A DNA stretch of 64,000 nt, taken from NCBI GenBank assembly GCA_003934925.1, contig JQIX01000014.1:37273-101272 (forward strand), in the 5' to 3' direction. Position numbers and translations under genes: made by a program. Under the pieces are notes generated by a model, which was not told where the DNA came from, did not search any database, and was given only the letters and a program-made list of their open reading frames with translations. Of the stretch, positions 34,813 to 43,667 are shown piece by piece (the stretch's first letter is position 1; each line of letters starts with the position of its first letter). The stretch comes from Epsilonproteobacteria bacterium (ex Lamellibrachia satsuma). GTDB lineage: Bacteria > Campylobacterota > Campylobacteria > Campylobacterales > Sulfurovaceae.

Positions 34813-35951
34813 ATTACCTTCTCCTTAGCTTCCTGTTTGACTTTATTCAAATTGATTTTACCATTTTCATATAAATACTTCTCAAGTTTCTCTATACTTG
34901 AAGCGAACTTTTTATTGTCAGTCGCCATAAGCAGCTGCAGTAGGGCTTTCTCATCTTTGCATGCTTTTATCTTCTCTTTGAGCGGGTGTGGTTTTGTAAC
35001 GGTACGCTTCTTCCACTTTAGGCTTAGGGCTGTTAAGTAACCGGCTCCAAAAGCGATAAGGTAACCAAGCAGTGTACTAAGCCAGGACCAGTTGTCCTGT
35101 AAAGGTTTCGGGGTGTTTGTTTTGTCAACCAAATTGCTGATATTGACAGGTTTAATATCAAAATGTTGTTTTGGTATGGTCAGTTCGTAACGATTTTTGG
35201 TTTTAGGATCAAATGCTTTCAATATGATAGACTTGAGATCAAAACTTTGAGAAGATGAAAGTGCCATAATATAGGAAACTTTGTATTTGATCCCCTGTTG
35301 TGTCGGGAGTTTTCTGATAAGGGGTTTTTGGGAAAAGACGGTAATATTATTATCTTCCGGAATGATATGCTTCAGTACCGGCGGATATCCTTGCCCCTCG
35401 AGAGTGATCTGTACAGGAATGGGTTCAAAGGCCTCTGCCTGGTGGGTTTTGAACTTGTAAGAAAGTTTGAAATCTCCCATGAGCTGTGTATCTTTGGGTA
35501 ATGGTTTAACATGAAGTTTAAGGGGAGAAAGGGTGATTTCAGTATCTTCTGTTTCCAGTTTTTTAAAGTCATCACGATCTCCGGAAAAAGAGTACGCAAC
35601 CTTCTCATCATTGGTAATTCTTTTGACAAGGTCAAATGAAATATTAATATCTCCACTTTTTAGAGGATGAAGAAGATAGAGATAATGAATCTTGGTATGA
35701 TGCAGTGTATTATCCTGGGAAGAACCTATCTGCTCGATCGTGTATGCAGAACTTGGCCTGATGCGGAAATGAAAGAACAGTACGATATCCGGATTGCTCT
35801 GGTTAAGATCGACACTGAGCAGTACAGCTTCTTTTTCATAAGGGTTTTGTGTGTCGACATGAAAATCATAGATGAAATCCTCTGCATGAAGTATAACTGC
35901 ACTCAAGAAGAAAATAAAAAGTGCTATCCTTTTACCAAGGTTGTGTTTCAT
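34809..35951 (-). CDS. BatD-like protein
   Basis: 380 residues from the ATG at 35951, which has AAAGGAT ahead; the longer frame start lacks a site. A signal peptide (IALFIFFLSAVILHA) is followed by beta-rich periplasmic domains, a transmembrane helix (SWLSTLLGYLIAFGAGYLTALSL, about residues 280-300) and a cytosolic helical tail. This is the BatD layout. Its ORF overlaps the 3' end of the BatB-BatC fusion by 20 bp. Confidence 0.8.
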   Translation of the reverse strand: MKHNLGKRIALFIFFLSAVILHAEDFIYDFHVDTQNPYEKEAVLLSVDLNQSNPDIVLFFHFRIRPSSAYTIEQIGSSQDNTLHHTKIHYLYLLHPLKSGDINISFDLVKRITNDEKVAYSFSGDRDDFKKLETEDTEITLSPLKLHVKPLPKDTQLMGDFKLSYKFKTHQAEAFEPIPVQITLEGQGYPPVLKHIIPEDNNITVFSQKPLIRKLPTQQGIKYKVSYIMALSSSQSFDLKSIILKAFDPKTKNRYELTIPKQHFDIKPVNISNLVDKTNTPKPLQDNWSWLSTLLGYLIAFGAGYLTALSLKWKKRTVTKPHPLKEKIKACKDEKALLQLLMATDNKKFASSIEKLEKYLYENGKINLNKVKQEAKEKVI

Positions 35952-37467
35952 GTATATATCCTTTGTTGATGAGCTCATAAACTTTAGAGCTTAGAGGCTG
36001 CTTTTCCTGTTTTTTATCCATAATAAGTTTCTTTTTTTCTTTTTTCTTGCCTGCTTTGCTTTCTCCTCCGGACCCCGAGCCGGAACTTGGCTGATCCTCT
36101 TCTCTTCCGGACTCCTTGTCGCTCTCCTGTGATTCACTTTTGCTTGATGCGGCGTTTTGTGATTTGGGATGGGCTATACCGAGTCCAGGCCTTTTCTTTT
36201 GCAAAAAAGACACAAGTTGAAGATTGTATTGACTGTCCGCATCATACCCCAATTGTAAAGCCTTAGTATAATACAGCTTGGCTTTATCGTATTCTTTCAG
36301 CATGGCATAGGCATTGGCAGTATTGTAGTAGAGACGCTGTTTAACGGCAGCAGAAGTGGAACGTATGGAGCTGTAGAGGCGGATCGCTTTTTTGTAAGCA
36401 TGAAGCTTGTAGTAAATATTGGCAAGCGCAAATTGGCTTTGTAAAGAAGGAATATCCAGCTTATTCAACTGTTTTTTGCTGCTGTTGAAGTCTTGAACTT
36501 TATAGCTTTTGTATGCCTGGTCTAAATGATAGGTATCCAATATGGAAGCTTCTGCGTTGATCCCCAGAAGGAGGAAAAAAGGGATAAGGTATTTTACGGC
36601 TCTGGTATGCACCATGAAGAAGAGCAGCAGAGCCAGAAAAAGAGGTATCTGGTAAAGCTCCGTATAGAGATACTGCATCTTTGTTACCATCTCTCCTTTT
36701 ACTTCACTTCTATCTAATTCTTCCTGCAGAGCTTTGGCTGTTGCAGCAGGTGTGGCTGAAGCAGTGATATAGTTGCCATCTACTTCAGAAGCCAGTTTTT
36801 CAAGCAGTGGGTTAATACGAGAGACGACAAGATTGTTCTCTTTGTCTTTAAGGCGTGTACCGTCAGGTTTTTCTATGGCCGTACCCTGCTTCGTACCCAA
36901 TGCAAGAACAGTCAAAGCGATGTCCGCATCCCGGATCTGCTCCGTCAGCAGGTCCAGGTCATTCTCTTCGCCACCATCGGTAATGAGCAGCAGATTTTTA
37001 TGTGCAGTTTCCATAGAGGCTATTTTTTGAAAAAGTTTTTGAAGCGATGTCCCTTTGGTGAGAATATAGTCCGGGTTAAGACTTTTAAGTGCCATGTTGA
37101 CAAGTTCATGGTCTGTGGTAGGAGGTGAAAGAAGCAGGGGGTTTGTAGTAAATGCAATAAGCATGATGTTGTCTTTCGGATTCTCCTCAAGAAAAGAACG
37201 GATCGTCTCTTTTGCAAATTTGTAACGGGTAGGATGGATGTCTTTGGCTCTCATAGAGTAGGAAACATCCAGTGCGATGATGATATCTTTTGCTTCTATG
37301 GAATGTTTTTGTAAGCCATGCTTAACTACAGGACGGCTCAATGCCGTCACTATAAGCATGAGGATAATGAGGTGGATTGTTGTGAGCAGATGCTTCTTTT
37401 TTTGGCTTAAAAAAAGGATAAACAGAGGAATGAACAGCCATAAGAAACTGGGATAAAGCAATGTCAT
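35932..37467 (-). CDS. BatB-BatC fusion: VWA domain plus TPR repeats
   Basis: 511 residues from the ATG at 37467 (AAGGAG site). Two N-terminal membrane helices, a VWA domain with MIDAS motif DVSYSM (IIIALDVSYSMRAKD), a third helix (YQIPLFLALLLFFMV) and a fourth after it, then TPR repeats (AFALANIYYKLHAYKKAIRLYS, YYNTANAYAMLKEYDKAKLYYTKAL). A low-complexity Ser/Glu/Lys segment closes the protein. In many genomes BatB and BatC are separate; here one polypeptide holds both. Confidence 0.9.
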   Translation of the reverse strand: MTLLYPSFLWLFIPLFILFLSQKKKHLLTTIHLIILMLIVTALSRPVVKHGLQKHSIEAKDIIIALDVSYSMRAKDIHPTRYKFAKETIRSFLEENPKDNIMLIAFTTNPLLLSPPTTDHELVNMALKSLNPDYILTKGTSLQKLFQKIASMETAHKNLLLITDGGEENDLDLLTEQIRDADIALTVLALGTKQGTAIEKPDGTRLKDKENNLVVSRINPLLEKLASEVDGNYITASATPAATAKALQEELDRSEVKGEMVTKMQYLYTELYQIPLFLALLLFFMVHTRAVKYLIPFFLLLGINAEASILDTYHLDQAYKSYKVQDFNSSKKQLNKLDIPSLQSQFALANIYYKLHAYKKAIRLYSSIRSTSAAVKQRLYYNTANAYAMLKEYDKAKLYYTKALQLGYDADSQYNLQLVSFLQKKRPGLGIAHPKSQNAASSKSESQESDKESGREEDQPSSGSGSGGESKAGKKKEKKKLIMDKKQEKQPLSSKVYELINKGYIHETQPW

Positions 37468-38372
37468 GATTCGCTCCTTCTTACATAAAGTACCCAAAAG
37501 AAAAGAAGTATGAATACTGTACCCAGAGGAAAGAGGATAAGCAGTTTTTGATTGAGATAATTTTCTCCTCGTATAGGGCTTGGTTCAAGTGCATTGATCT
37601 CTTTATATATTTTGGAAAGTGCCTTTGCCGAACTTGCCGCATAGCTTTTTGCTCCTGTCTCCTTGGAGATGGTCTCAAGCAATGCAGCGTCATAATCCGA
37701 TCTCTTTCCTATACCGATAGTGTATATTTTTATGCCTAAGGTTTTTGCTTTGGACACTGCCTCTTTGGGTGAATGTTTCCCTGCATTATGATATCCGTCT
37801 GTAAGAAGAATGATGGCTTTATTCTGTGCTTTGCCAAAAGAGAGCACATGTATGGACTGCATGATCGCATCCCCGATAGCGGTACTTTCTCCTGCCAGTC
37901 CGACTGTTGTCATTTCAAGCAGGTGACTCAGGGCTTCCAGATCATAGGTAAGCGGTGAAGCACTGTAGGCGAAGGTGCCGAAAATGACAACACCCATGTT
38001 GTCATCAAAGCGGTTCCGGATAAAAGCTTTGGAAAGTTCAATCGTGGTTTCATACTTGGTTTTAAACCTGTCTTTACTGTCAAAGCCGCTTTGTGCCATA
38101 GAGCCGCTTGCATCGATGGCCAAGATGAGGTCACGGCCTTTTTTGCGCTGATCAGCAGAACTGTCATAGACAAAAGGCTTGGCAAAAGCAAAGACCATAA
38201 GCAAAAAGAGCAGGATTTTAAGCCATGGCTCCCAGCTGAAAAGAGGGCTTTGTCTATTGATCCAGTTCAGTTTGGAAAAATAGTATGTATCGCTGTACGG
38301 TTTGCACCATAGAAAGCATGGCAAAAACAGTAATAATAACAGAAAGTAGGGTGAACCGAATGTAAAATGCAT
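37464..38372 (-). CDS. BatA-like VWA membrane protein
   Basis: 302 residues. N-terminal helices (YFLLLLLFLPCFLW and LKILLFLLMVFAFAKPFVY), a VWA domain with MIDAS DASGSMAQSG, and a C-terminal helix (LLILFPLGTVFILLFFWVLYV). It is the first gene of the operon BatA, BatBC, BatD, MoxR, DUF58. The next gene overlaps its end by 4 bp. Bat proteins are linked to envelope stress and oxygen tolerance in Bacteroides; function in Campylobacterota is not established. Confidence 0.88.
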   Translation of the reverse strand: MHFTFGSPYFLLLLLFLPCFLWCKPYSDTYYFSKLNWINRQSPLFSWEPWLKILLFLLMVFAFAKPFVYDSSADQRKKGRDLILAIDASGSMAQSGFDSKDRFKTKYETTIELSKAFIRNRFDDNMGVVIFGTFAYSASPLTYDLEALSHLLEMTTVGLAGESTAIGDAIMQSIHVLSFGKAQNKAIILLTDGYHNAGKHSPKEAVSKAKTLGIKIYTIGIGKRSDYDAALLETISKETGAKSYAASSAKALSKIYKEINALEPSPIRGENYLNQKLLILFPLGTVFILLFFWVLYVRRSES

Positions 38373-38527
38373 AATATGAGTGTATCAGTTAACTGATGAG
38401 TTTGGACTTATAGACTACAACACCTCTGCTTTTCTTCTCGTATGATCCAATATTTAGGCAATTAAATGTGCTTTCCATAAAATTTTTTGATATACTATAT
38501 ATAAAAAATTTTCATGGATAAAAAGAG

Positions 38528-40207
38528 ATGACAAGATTAAAAAACAGGGGTATTCATTTACTTATAGGCGCAGGACTTTTTTTGATATTGCTCGTTGGGC
38601 AGAATGCATTTGCAAAAACAGGAAGTCTCGAATTCCATGAAGCAGCTTCTGACGTTATAGTGAACTCATTGCAAACGCAGCCTAAAAACAGTTTTTTAAA
38701 AAAACTCTATACCCAACTCTTTTTTATTCCAGTCTGGGTAGATAAGGGATCGGTATCCTTTTTTACATATGAACTGTTCACTCAGATCGAAGAAGACAGG
38801 ACATTAAGCCATACAAGTAGACTGTATCAGGATATGCTCCGTTTAAAACAAAAAGCAATACGGGTATATGGAGACAGAGGTACTTTGGCCCAAAAAATAG
38901 ATTTGGAATTCAGAATATCGCAACTCTATAAAGGTTATGCGGATTATACACTCTATGGCAGTATTAACTGGGGTGCTTTCAAGGCGAGGCTTTTTAACCT
39001 GAAGGCAGAGGATGTCAATGCCGGATGGGATACCTATAGACCAAGGGTATCCCCCCTTTCTCTTATAGAGGATGCTGTGATCAACGGGAGTCTGGCAGAT
39101 GCATTCAAAAGAGCGGTACCCAAAGAATATCATTATGCATCCTTGGAAAAAGAACTTGTCAGGTATTTGCAGATACAGCAAAGCGGTGGGTGGGTACCGC
39201 TGCACCTCAAAGGTCTGCTTAAGCTTGGAAAGCCTTATGAAGTTGTACCTCTTCTTCGTGAAAGATTACGTGCTACAGGGGACTATCTCCCCTGTTCGGG
39301 AAATGAGGTGGGGCTTGTTTATGATGAATGTCTGAAAAAAGCAGTGATCCATTTTCAAAAGCGTAACGGGCTTGTGTCCAATGGGGTGATAGGGGAAAAT
39401 ACCCGTACAGCATTGAACCAAACAATTGAACAGCGTATTCTAACGATCCGTTTGAATCTTGACCGCATCAAATGGTTAAATGAACGGCATTCAAAACGGC
39501 ATATCATTGTCAATATACCGGCATTTACACTTTATTTTGAAGAAGATGGAAAGTTGCGCTTGTCAATGAAAGTGATTACCGGGAAAAGAAAGCACCCTAC
39601 CCCTGTTTTCAGCAACATGGTACAATTCATTATTCTTAATCCTTATTGGAATGTGCCAAAAAGTATTATTCAAAAAGAGATGATCCCCAAACTGCTTAGA
39701 AATCCAAATGCAATGGTAAAAAAGAGGATTGAGATCCATACCGGATGGGGAAAAGATGCAAGGAAAATAGACGGTGGTTCTGTTGATTGGGGGCAGTATC
39801 GTTACAGTAAACATATGCCTTTTCGTTTTGCACAGGTACCGGGCTATAAAAATGCCCTTGGAAAAGTAAAATTTCTTTTCCCCAACAAATATTCTGTCTA
39901 TATGCATGATACGCCGACAAAATATCTTTTTAAAAGAAATGCACGGGCATACAGTCATGGGTGTATCCGCCTTGAGAAACCGATAGAACTACTCAAGACC
40001 TTTGCTTCATTCAATGATACGGTCGATTTTGAAAAAGCAGAAAAGATACTTAAAGGAAAAAAGAGAACATATCTTAATTTAAAGGAAAGGGTTCCTCTGG
40101 ATGTCGTATATCTTACGGCATGGGTGGATTATGACGGTGTGCTTCAGTTTAGGAATGATGCCTACGGTTATGATGAAATGCAACTCAGTTCTTTTAGAAA
40201 GTGGTAA
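38528..40207 (+). CDS. L,D-transpeptidase (YcbB/LdtD type)
   Basis: 559 residues: signal/anchor helix (HLLIGAGLFLILLVGQNAFA), an N-terminal scaffold domain, a peptidoglycan-binding domain (AVIHFQKRNGLVSNGVIGENTRTALN, about residues 275-300) and the YkuD catalytic domain with H-x-n-SHGCIRL; Cys479 is the nucleophile. Family role: 3-3 cross-links in peptidoglycan. It is followed by coaE 27 bp later, perhaps one transcript. In Campylobacterota such enzymes relate to cell-shape peptidases; that link is only suggested. Confidence 0.92.
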   Translation: MTRLKNRGIHLLIGAGLFLILLVGQNAFAKTGSLEFHEAASDVIVNSLQTQPKNSFLKKLYTQLFFIPVWVDKGSVSFFTYELFTQIEEDRTLSHTSRLYQDMLRLKQKAIRVYGDRGTLAQKIDLEFRISQLYKGYADYTLYGSINWGAFKARLFNLKAEDVNAGWDTYRPRVSPLSLIEDAVINGSLADAFKRAVPKEYHYASLEKELVRYLQIQQSGGWVPLHLKGLLKLGKPYEVVPLLRERLRATGDYLPCSGNEVGLVYDECLKKAVIHFQKRNGLVSNGVIGENTRTALNQTIEQRILTIRLNLDRIKWLNERHSKRHIIVNIPAFTLYFEEDGKLRLSMKVITGKRKHPTPVFSNMVQFIILNPYWNVPKSIIQKEMIPKLLRNPNAMVKKRIEIHTGWGKDARKIDGGSVDWGQYRYSKHMPFRFAQVPGYKNALGKVKFLFPNKYSVYMHDTPTKYLFKRNARAYSHGCIRLEKPIELLKTFASFNDTVDFEKAEKILKGKKRTYLNLKERVPLDVVYLTAWVDYDGVLQFRNDAYGYDEMQLSSFRKW

Positions 40208-40234
40208 GGTAGATTATGATAAAAAAGGGTTTTT

Positions 40235-40828
40235 ATGGCATTTGAGTATGCTGTTGCATTGACCGGGAGTATTGCTACGGGTAAAAGTACTGCGGTGGAT
40301 ATTCTTTCTCGTTACGGCTTTCTTTTTATCGATGCCGATAAAATAGCACATCAGATATTGGATGAACAGCAAACAGCTATTGCTGAAATGTTCGGTATGG
40401 AATTCATTGAGAATTCGAGGGTGAACAGAAAAGCGTTGGGGGCTATGGTTTTTTCAGACCCTGTTAAACGAAAAGAACTTGAATCGCTGCTTCACCCTTT
40501 TATTTATGATGAGATAGAGAGACAGGCTCTTATTCAGGATGCGGCCAAGGAGCCCTACATCATTGATATTCCCCTTTTTTTTGAAGGAGGACGGTATCCT
40601 ATAGAAAGATCCCTGGTTGTCTATACTACAAAAGAACAACAGCTCAAAAGACTGATGCAAAGGGATGGATACAATAAAGAAGAGGCACTGAAGCGTATAG
40701 GATCGCAGATAGATATTGATGAAAAGAGAGAAAGAGCAACATATACAGTAGACAATACCGGTAATCTTGCACAGCTCCAATATGAATGTGAACAGGTAAA
40801 AGAATTAATTTTAGGAGATTTTAAGTGA
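40235..40828 (+). CDS. coaE: Dephospho-CoA kinase
   Basis: The last step of CoA synthesis (phosphorylation of the 3'-OH of ribose). 197 residues. P-loop GSIATGKS lies near residues 11-18 (ALTGSIATGKSTAVD). The motif DADKIAHQILD binds substrate, and IDIPLFFEGG follows. Its last codons overlap the dapF GTG (GTGA), a 4-bp coupling. Confidence 0.94.
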   Translation: MAFEYAVALTGSIATGKSTAVDILSRYGFLFIDADKIAHQILDEQQTAIAEMFGMEFIENSRVNRKALGAMVFSDPVKRKELESLLHPFIYDEIERQALIQDAAKEPYIIDIPLFFEGGRYPIERSLVVYTTKEQQLKRLMQRDGYNKEEALKRIGSQIDIDEKRERATYTVDNTGNLAQLQYECEQVKELILGDFK

Positions 40829-41571
40829 AAGTGACCAAATATTCGGGGAACGGAAATGATTTCATAATGTTCGTGGCCAAACATAAAGCAGACAGATCAG
40901 AACTCGCAAAAAAACTCTGCCATAGACAAAATGGTGTGGGTGCAGACGGATTGGTGGTCTTGCTGCCGCATGAAAAGTATGATTTTGAGTGGGAATTCTA
41001 CAACTCTGACGGAAGCCGTGCCGATATGTGCGGGAATGCTTCCAGATGTGTGGCACACTTTGCACATGAAAAGGGTATTTCAAAAGACAATACATCGGAG
41101 TTTTTGACAGGAGCCGGAGTCATACGTGCAACGATCAATGGAATGTATGTGGTCAGCGATATGGTAAAACCGGATATCCAAAGAACAGATATCCAGGAAT
41201 ATGGGGAGAACTGGTGGCTGATAGATTCAGGTGTACCGCATTTGGTTGTAGTGCGTGATAATATAGATACTTTTGATCTAGTACAGGCAAGGGAACTTCG
41301 CCAAAAATACAATGCCAATGTCAATATTTGCAGAGTAGACGGTGATACAATGTATGTACGTACCTACGAACGTGGAGTAGAGGATGAAACATTGGCATGC
41401 GGTACAGGGATGGTAGCCTGTTTTATCCGTAATCATCAAGAAGGCAAAGTACCCGATCAGGTCAAAGTACATCCCAAGAGCGGAGATGAACTTTATGTGA
41501 GCTATGAAAACGGTGTATATCGTTTTGGCGGAAAAGTGACTAAGACATTTGTTGCAGAAACATTTATTTAG
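40825..41571 (+). CDS. dapF: Diaminopimelate epimerase
   Basis: Interconverts LL- and meso-DAP for lysine and peptidoglycan. 248 residues; GTG start at 40825 coupled to coaE. The first catalytic Cys69 is in MCGNASRC and the second in LACGTGMVA. YSGNGNDFIMF is the usual opening. The product is shorter than E. coli DapF by about 25 residues but both Cys half-sites are intact. Confidence 0.95.
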   Translation: MKVTKYSGNGNDFIMFVAKHKADRSELAKKLCHRQNGVGADGLVVLLPHEKYDFEWEFYNSDGSRADMCGNASRCVAHFAHEKGISKDNTSEFLTGAGVIRATINGMYVVSDMVKPDIQRTDIQEYGENWWLIDSGVPHLVVVRDNIDTFDLVQARELRQKYNANVNICRVDGDTMYVRTYERGVEDETLACGTGMVACFIRNHQEGKVPDQVKVHPKSGDELYVSYENGVYRFGGKVTKTFVAETFI

Positions 41572-41591
41572 AAGATATAACAAGGGGAAAC

Positions 41592-42227
41592 ATGAAAAAA
41601 TTTATACTATTCATAATGGCAATATCAAGTCTGTTCGCAAGTGATTTTGACAAAGCTGTAGAGGATTACAATAAAGGCAGTTACATCCAGGCATTCAATA
41701 CTTTTTATCTGTTGGCAAAAAATGGAGATGCCCAGGCACAATACAATGTAGGAATGATGTATGCCAATGGTAAAGGGAGTGAAAAAGATATACCTCAGGC
41801 AATACAGTGGTATGAAAAAGCAGCAAAACAGGGAAATACTCCTGCACAATACAATCTAGCCCAACTTTACCATACTATAGGAGAGAGTGATGCTCATGCC
41901 TATGAAAAAGCAAAGTATTGGTATGAAAAAGCAGTTGAAGGCGGTATGATGCAAGCATATAATAACCTGGCAGCTCTCTATATGGATGGTAAAGGTGTAG
42001 CCAAAGATCGGAAAAAAGCATTTGAACTTTTAAAAAAAGCAGCCCAGCTGGGAGATGCCAATGCCCAGGTTAATGTCGGAGTTATGTATGCATGGGGTGA
42101 GGGTGTTGTTCATGATAAGATGAAAGCTTATGAAAATTTCAGGAAGGCACTTCAGGTAGGGAAAAGCGAAGCAAGCGAACATTTGGAGAGACTCTGCAAA
42201 GAAAGCGCCTGGGTCTGCCAAAATTAA
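41592..42227 (+). CDS. Sel1-repeat periplasmic protein
   Basis: 211 residues: a signal peptide (KFILFIMAISSLFAS) and then about four Sel1-like repeats with the pattern AQYNVGMMYANGKG, AQYNLAQLYH, AYNNLAALYMDGKG and AQVNVGVMYAWGEG. Sel1 proteins make superhelical scaffolds; Helicobacter Hcp proteins (Cys-rich) are relatives. Only two Cys are near the C-terminus here. It closes the dapF group and may be co-transcribed. Confidence 0.88.
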   Translation: MKKFILFIMAISSLFASDFDKAVEDYNKGSYIQAFNTFYLLAKNGDAQAQYNVGMMYANGKGSEKDIPQAIQWYEKAAKQGNTPAQYNLAQLYHTIGESDAHAYEKAKYWYEKAVEGGMMQAYNNLAALYMDGKGVAKDRKKAFELLKKAAQLGDANAQVNVGVMYAWGEGVVHDKMKAYENFRKALQVGKSEASEHLERLCKESAWVCQN

Positions 42228-42237
42228 TCCATATATT

Positions 42238-42265
42238 TTGAGTTTAAGTATCTCTTGGTTATAAT
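42238..42265 (+). promoter_or_regulatory. Promoter of tRNA-Val
   Basis: TTGAGT (42238-42243) and TATAAT (42260-42265) are 16 bp apart, ahead of the single tRNA gene, with a leader of about 70 nt. Confidence 0.55.
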
Positions 42266-42342
42266 CCCATCCAATTTAGTATCTAAACTAAAAAAATATT
42301 AGCGTAGTGATCGTAACTTTGTTGTGATTACGTCCCATTAAT

Positions 42343-42418
42343 GATCGCGTAACTCAGTTGGTAGAGTACTTCCTTGACATGGAAGAAGTCGTTGGTTCAA
42401 GTCCAATCGTGATCACCA
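42343..42418 (+). tRNA. tRNA-Val (GAC)
   Basis: The acceptor GATCGCG pairs with CGTGATC, stem CTTCC/GGAAG encloses TTGACAT (anticodon GAC), the T-arm is TTCAAGT, and CCA is encoded (42416-42418). Confidence 0.93.
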
Positions 42419-42570
42419 CTTAAATCATTAACTGCATCCTCAAAAATTACTTATTTACAATCTTTGTTCCTCTGATACTAAGCTAATCAGCGATCTATAC
42501 AATTCTACCATAGTGAATTAATGGGTTTCTATGGTAGAATTGTATATTGTAAAAAGAGATGGAGAGTAAA

Positions 42571-43602
42571 ATGCCAATAGACAATATGAGCTACTATAAA
42601 GAGAGAATGTCTGCAGGGACAAGACTTGCCGTTTTGTTTGCATTTACCTTTGCAAGCTTTCTTATAAGCCCAGAAATATTTCCTGACATAAAAATGGTAC
42701 AGCTTATTCTTGGCGGATTAATACTTGTATCTTTGTTGTATTATGCTTTTATTGTTTATCAACCTGGATTACTAGTATCTCTTAGAAAAAATGTGTTGCT
42801 TCTGTCGGATATGCTTATACTGATGTTTTTGATTAAAATCCTTGAACAGAAGGGTATCTATTTTCTTCCTGTTTATGTACTTATTGTGGCGCAAAGCAGT
42901 ATTAATTATGGGTTAAGATATTTTTATAGCAGCAGTTTAATTTGTATCGCTTCTTTGGGCTTGCTGATAAATTATTCTGATTATTGGTTTAAGCATTATG
43001 ATATTGTAATCGCTTTTGGTGTAACCGCACTGCTAGTTCCCCTTTTGTCTATAAAAATAATGATTCGATCAAATCAGGAGTATGCAGACTCTTCTTTGAC
43101 CGAAGAAAGCAACAATACATCCGTGCAACCAAAGGCGCAAGTTGCAGGCGTAGTAGACAAGGAGGTCTACAAGCATAAAATCAAAGAGATGATAAAGAAA
43201 AAAAAATATTTTGCCTTACTGTTTATTTCCATTCAAGAGATTGCAACTAGCAACGAAAAGGATCAGATGGAGAATGAATTGATACAGGAAGTAGTCAATA
43301 AAATAAAGAAAAATCTTGATACTGATGATTTCTTTGCCCGATTGGGGGGTAATGAATTTGTGATTATCAATACAAGGCAGAGGGTATTTTTACGCAAATA
43401 CCTCAAAAAACTTGAAGATAGGATCGTAGATACTTATAGGATCAACAATAGGAATATCCGTATTGAGCCAAAGATAGGGATTGCGCTTTACCCGGAAGAT
43501 GGACAAAATGAGATGATTTTGGGTAAATGTGCAGATGAAGCGATGCGTGAGGCACAAAAATCAAATGTAAACCATATGTTCTATCGTGGCATTAAAAGTT
43601 AA
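42571..43602 (+). CDS. Membrane GGDEF-domain protein with degenerate GGNEF site
   Basis: 343 residues from the ATG at 42571 (GGAGAG ahead), preferred over 42559. Five or six transmembrane helices fill about residues 20-170, with a linker up to about residue 195, then a GGDEF-type domain. The signature reads RLGGNEFVIIN, so the third position is Asn in place of Asp/Glu. Loss of this acidic residue normally abolishes diguanylate cyclase activity. It may be a c-di-GMP or GTP sensor. It stands alone between tRNA-Val and thrS. Confidence 0.75.
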   Translation: MPIDNMSYYKERMSAGTRLAVLFAFTFASFLISPEIFPDIKMVQLILGGLILVSLLYYAFIVYQPGLLVSLRKNVLLLSDMLILMFLIKILEQKGIYFLPVYVLIVAQSSINYGLRYFYSSSLICIASLGLLINYSDYWFKHYDIVIAFGVTALLVPLLSIKIMIRSNQEYADSSLTEESNNTSVQPKAQVAGVVDKEVYKHKIKEMIKKKKYFALLFISIQEIATSNEKDQMENELIQEVVNKIKKNLDTDDFFARLGGNEFVIINTRQRVFLRKYLKKLEDRIVDTYRINNRNIRIEPKIGIALYPEDGQNEMILGKCADEAMREAQKSNVNHMFYRGIKS

Positions 43603-43609
43603 TTTTAGC

Positions 43610-43615
43610 TATAAT
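43610..43615 (+). promoter_or_regulatory. TATAAT box of thrS-infC
   Basis: TTTTAGCTATAATAGCC, 53 bp ahead of the thrS start, is the Campylobacterota-like form: strong -10 with a T-rich upstream element and no classic -35. Confidence 0.5.
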
Positions 43616-43667
43616 AGCCGCATTTTTAACGCGTGACACGGTAAGTTGCGATATATAAAGGCTTAAT

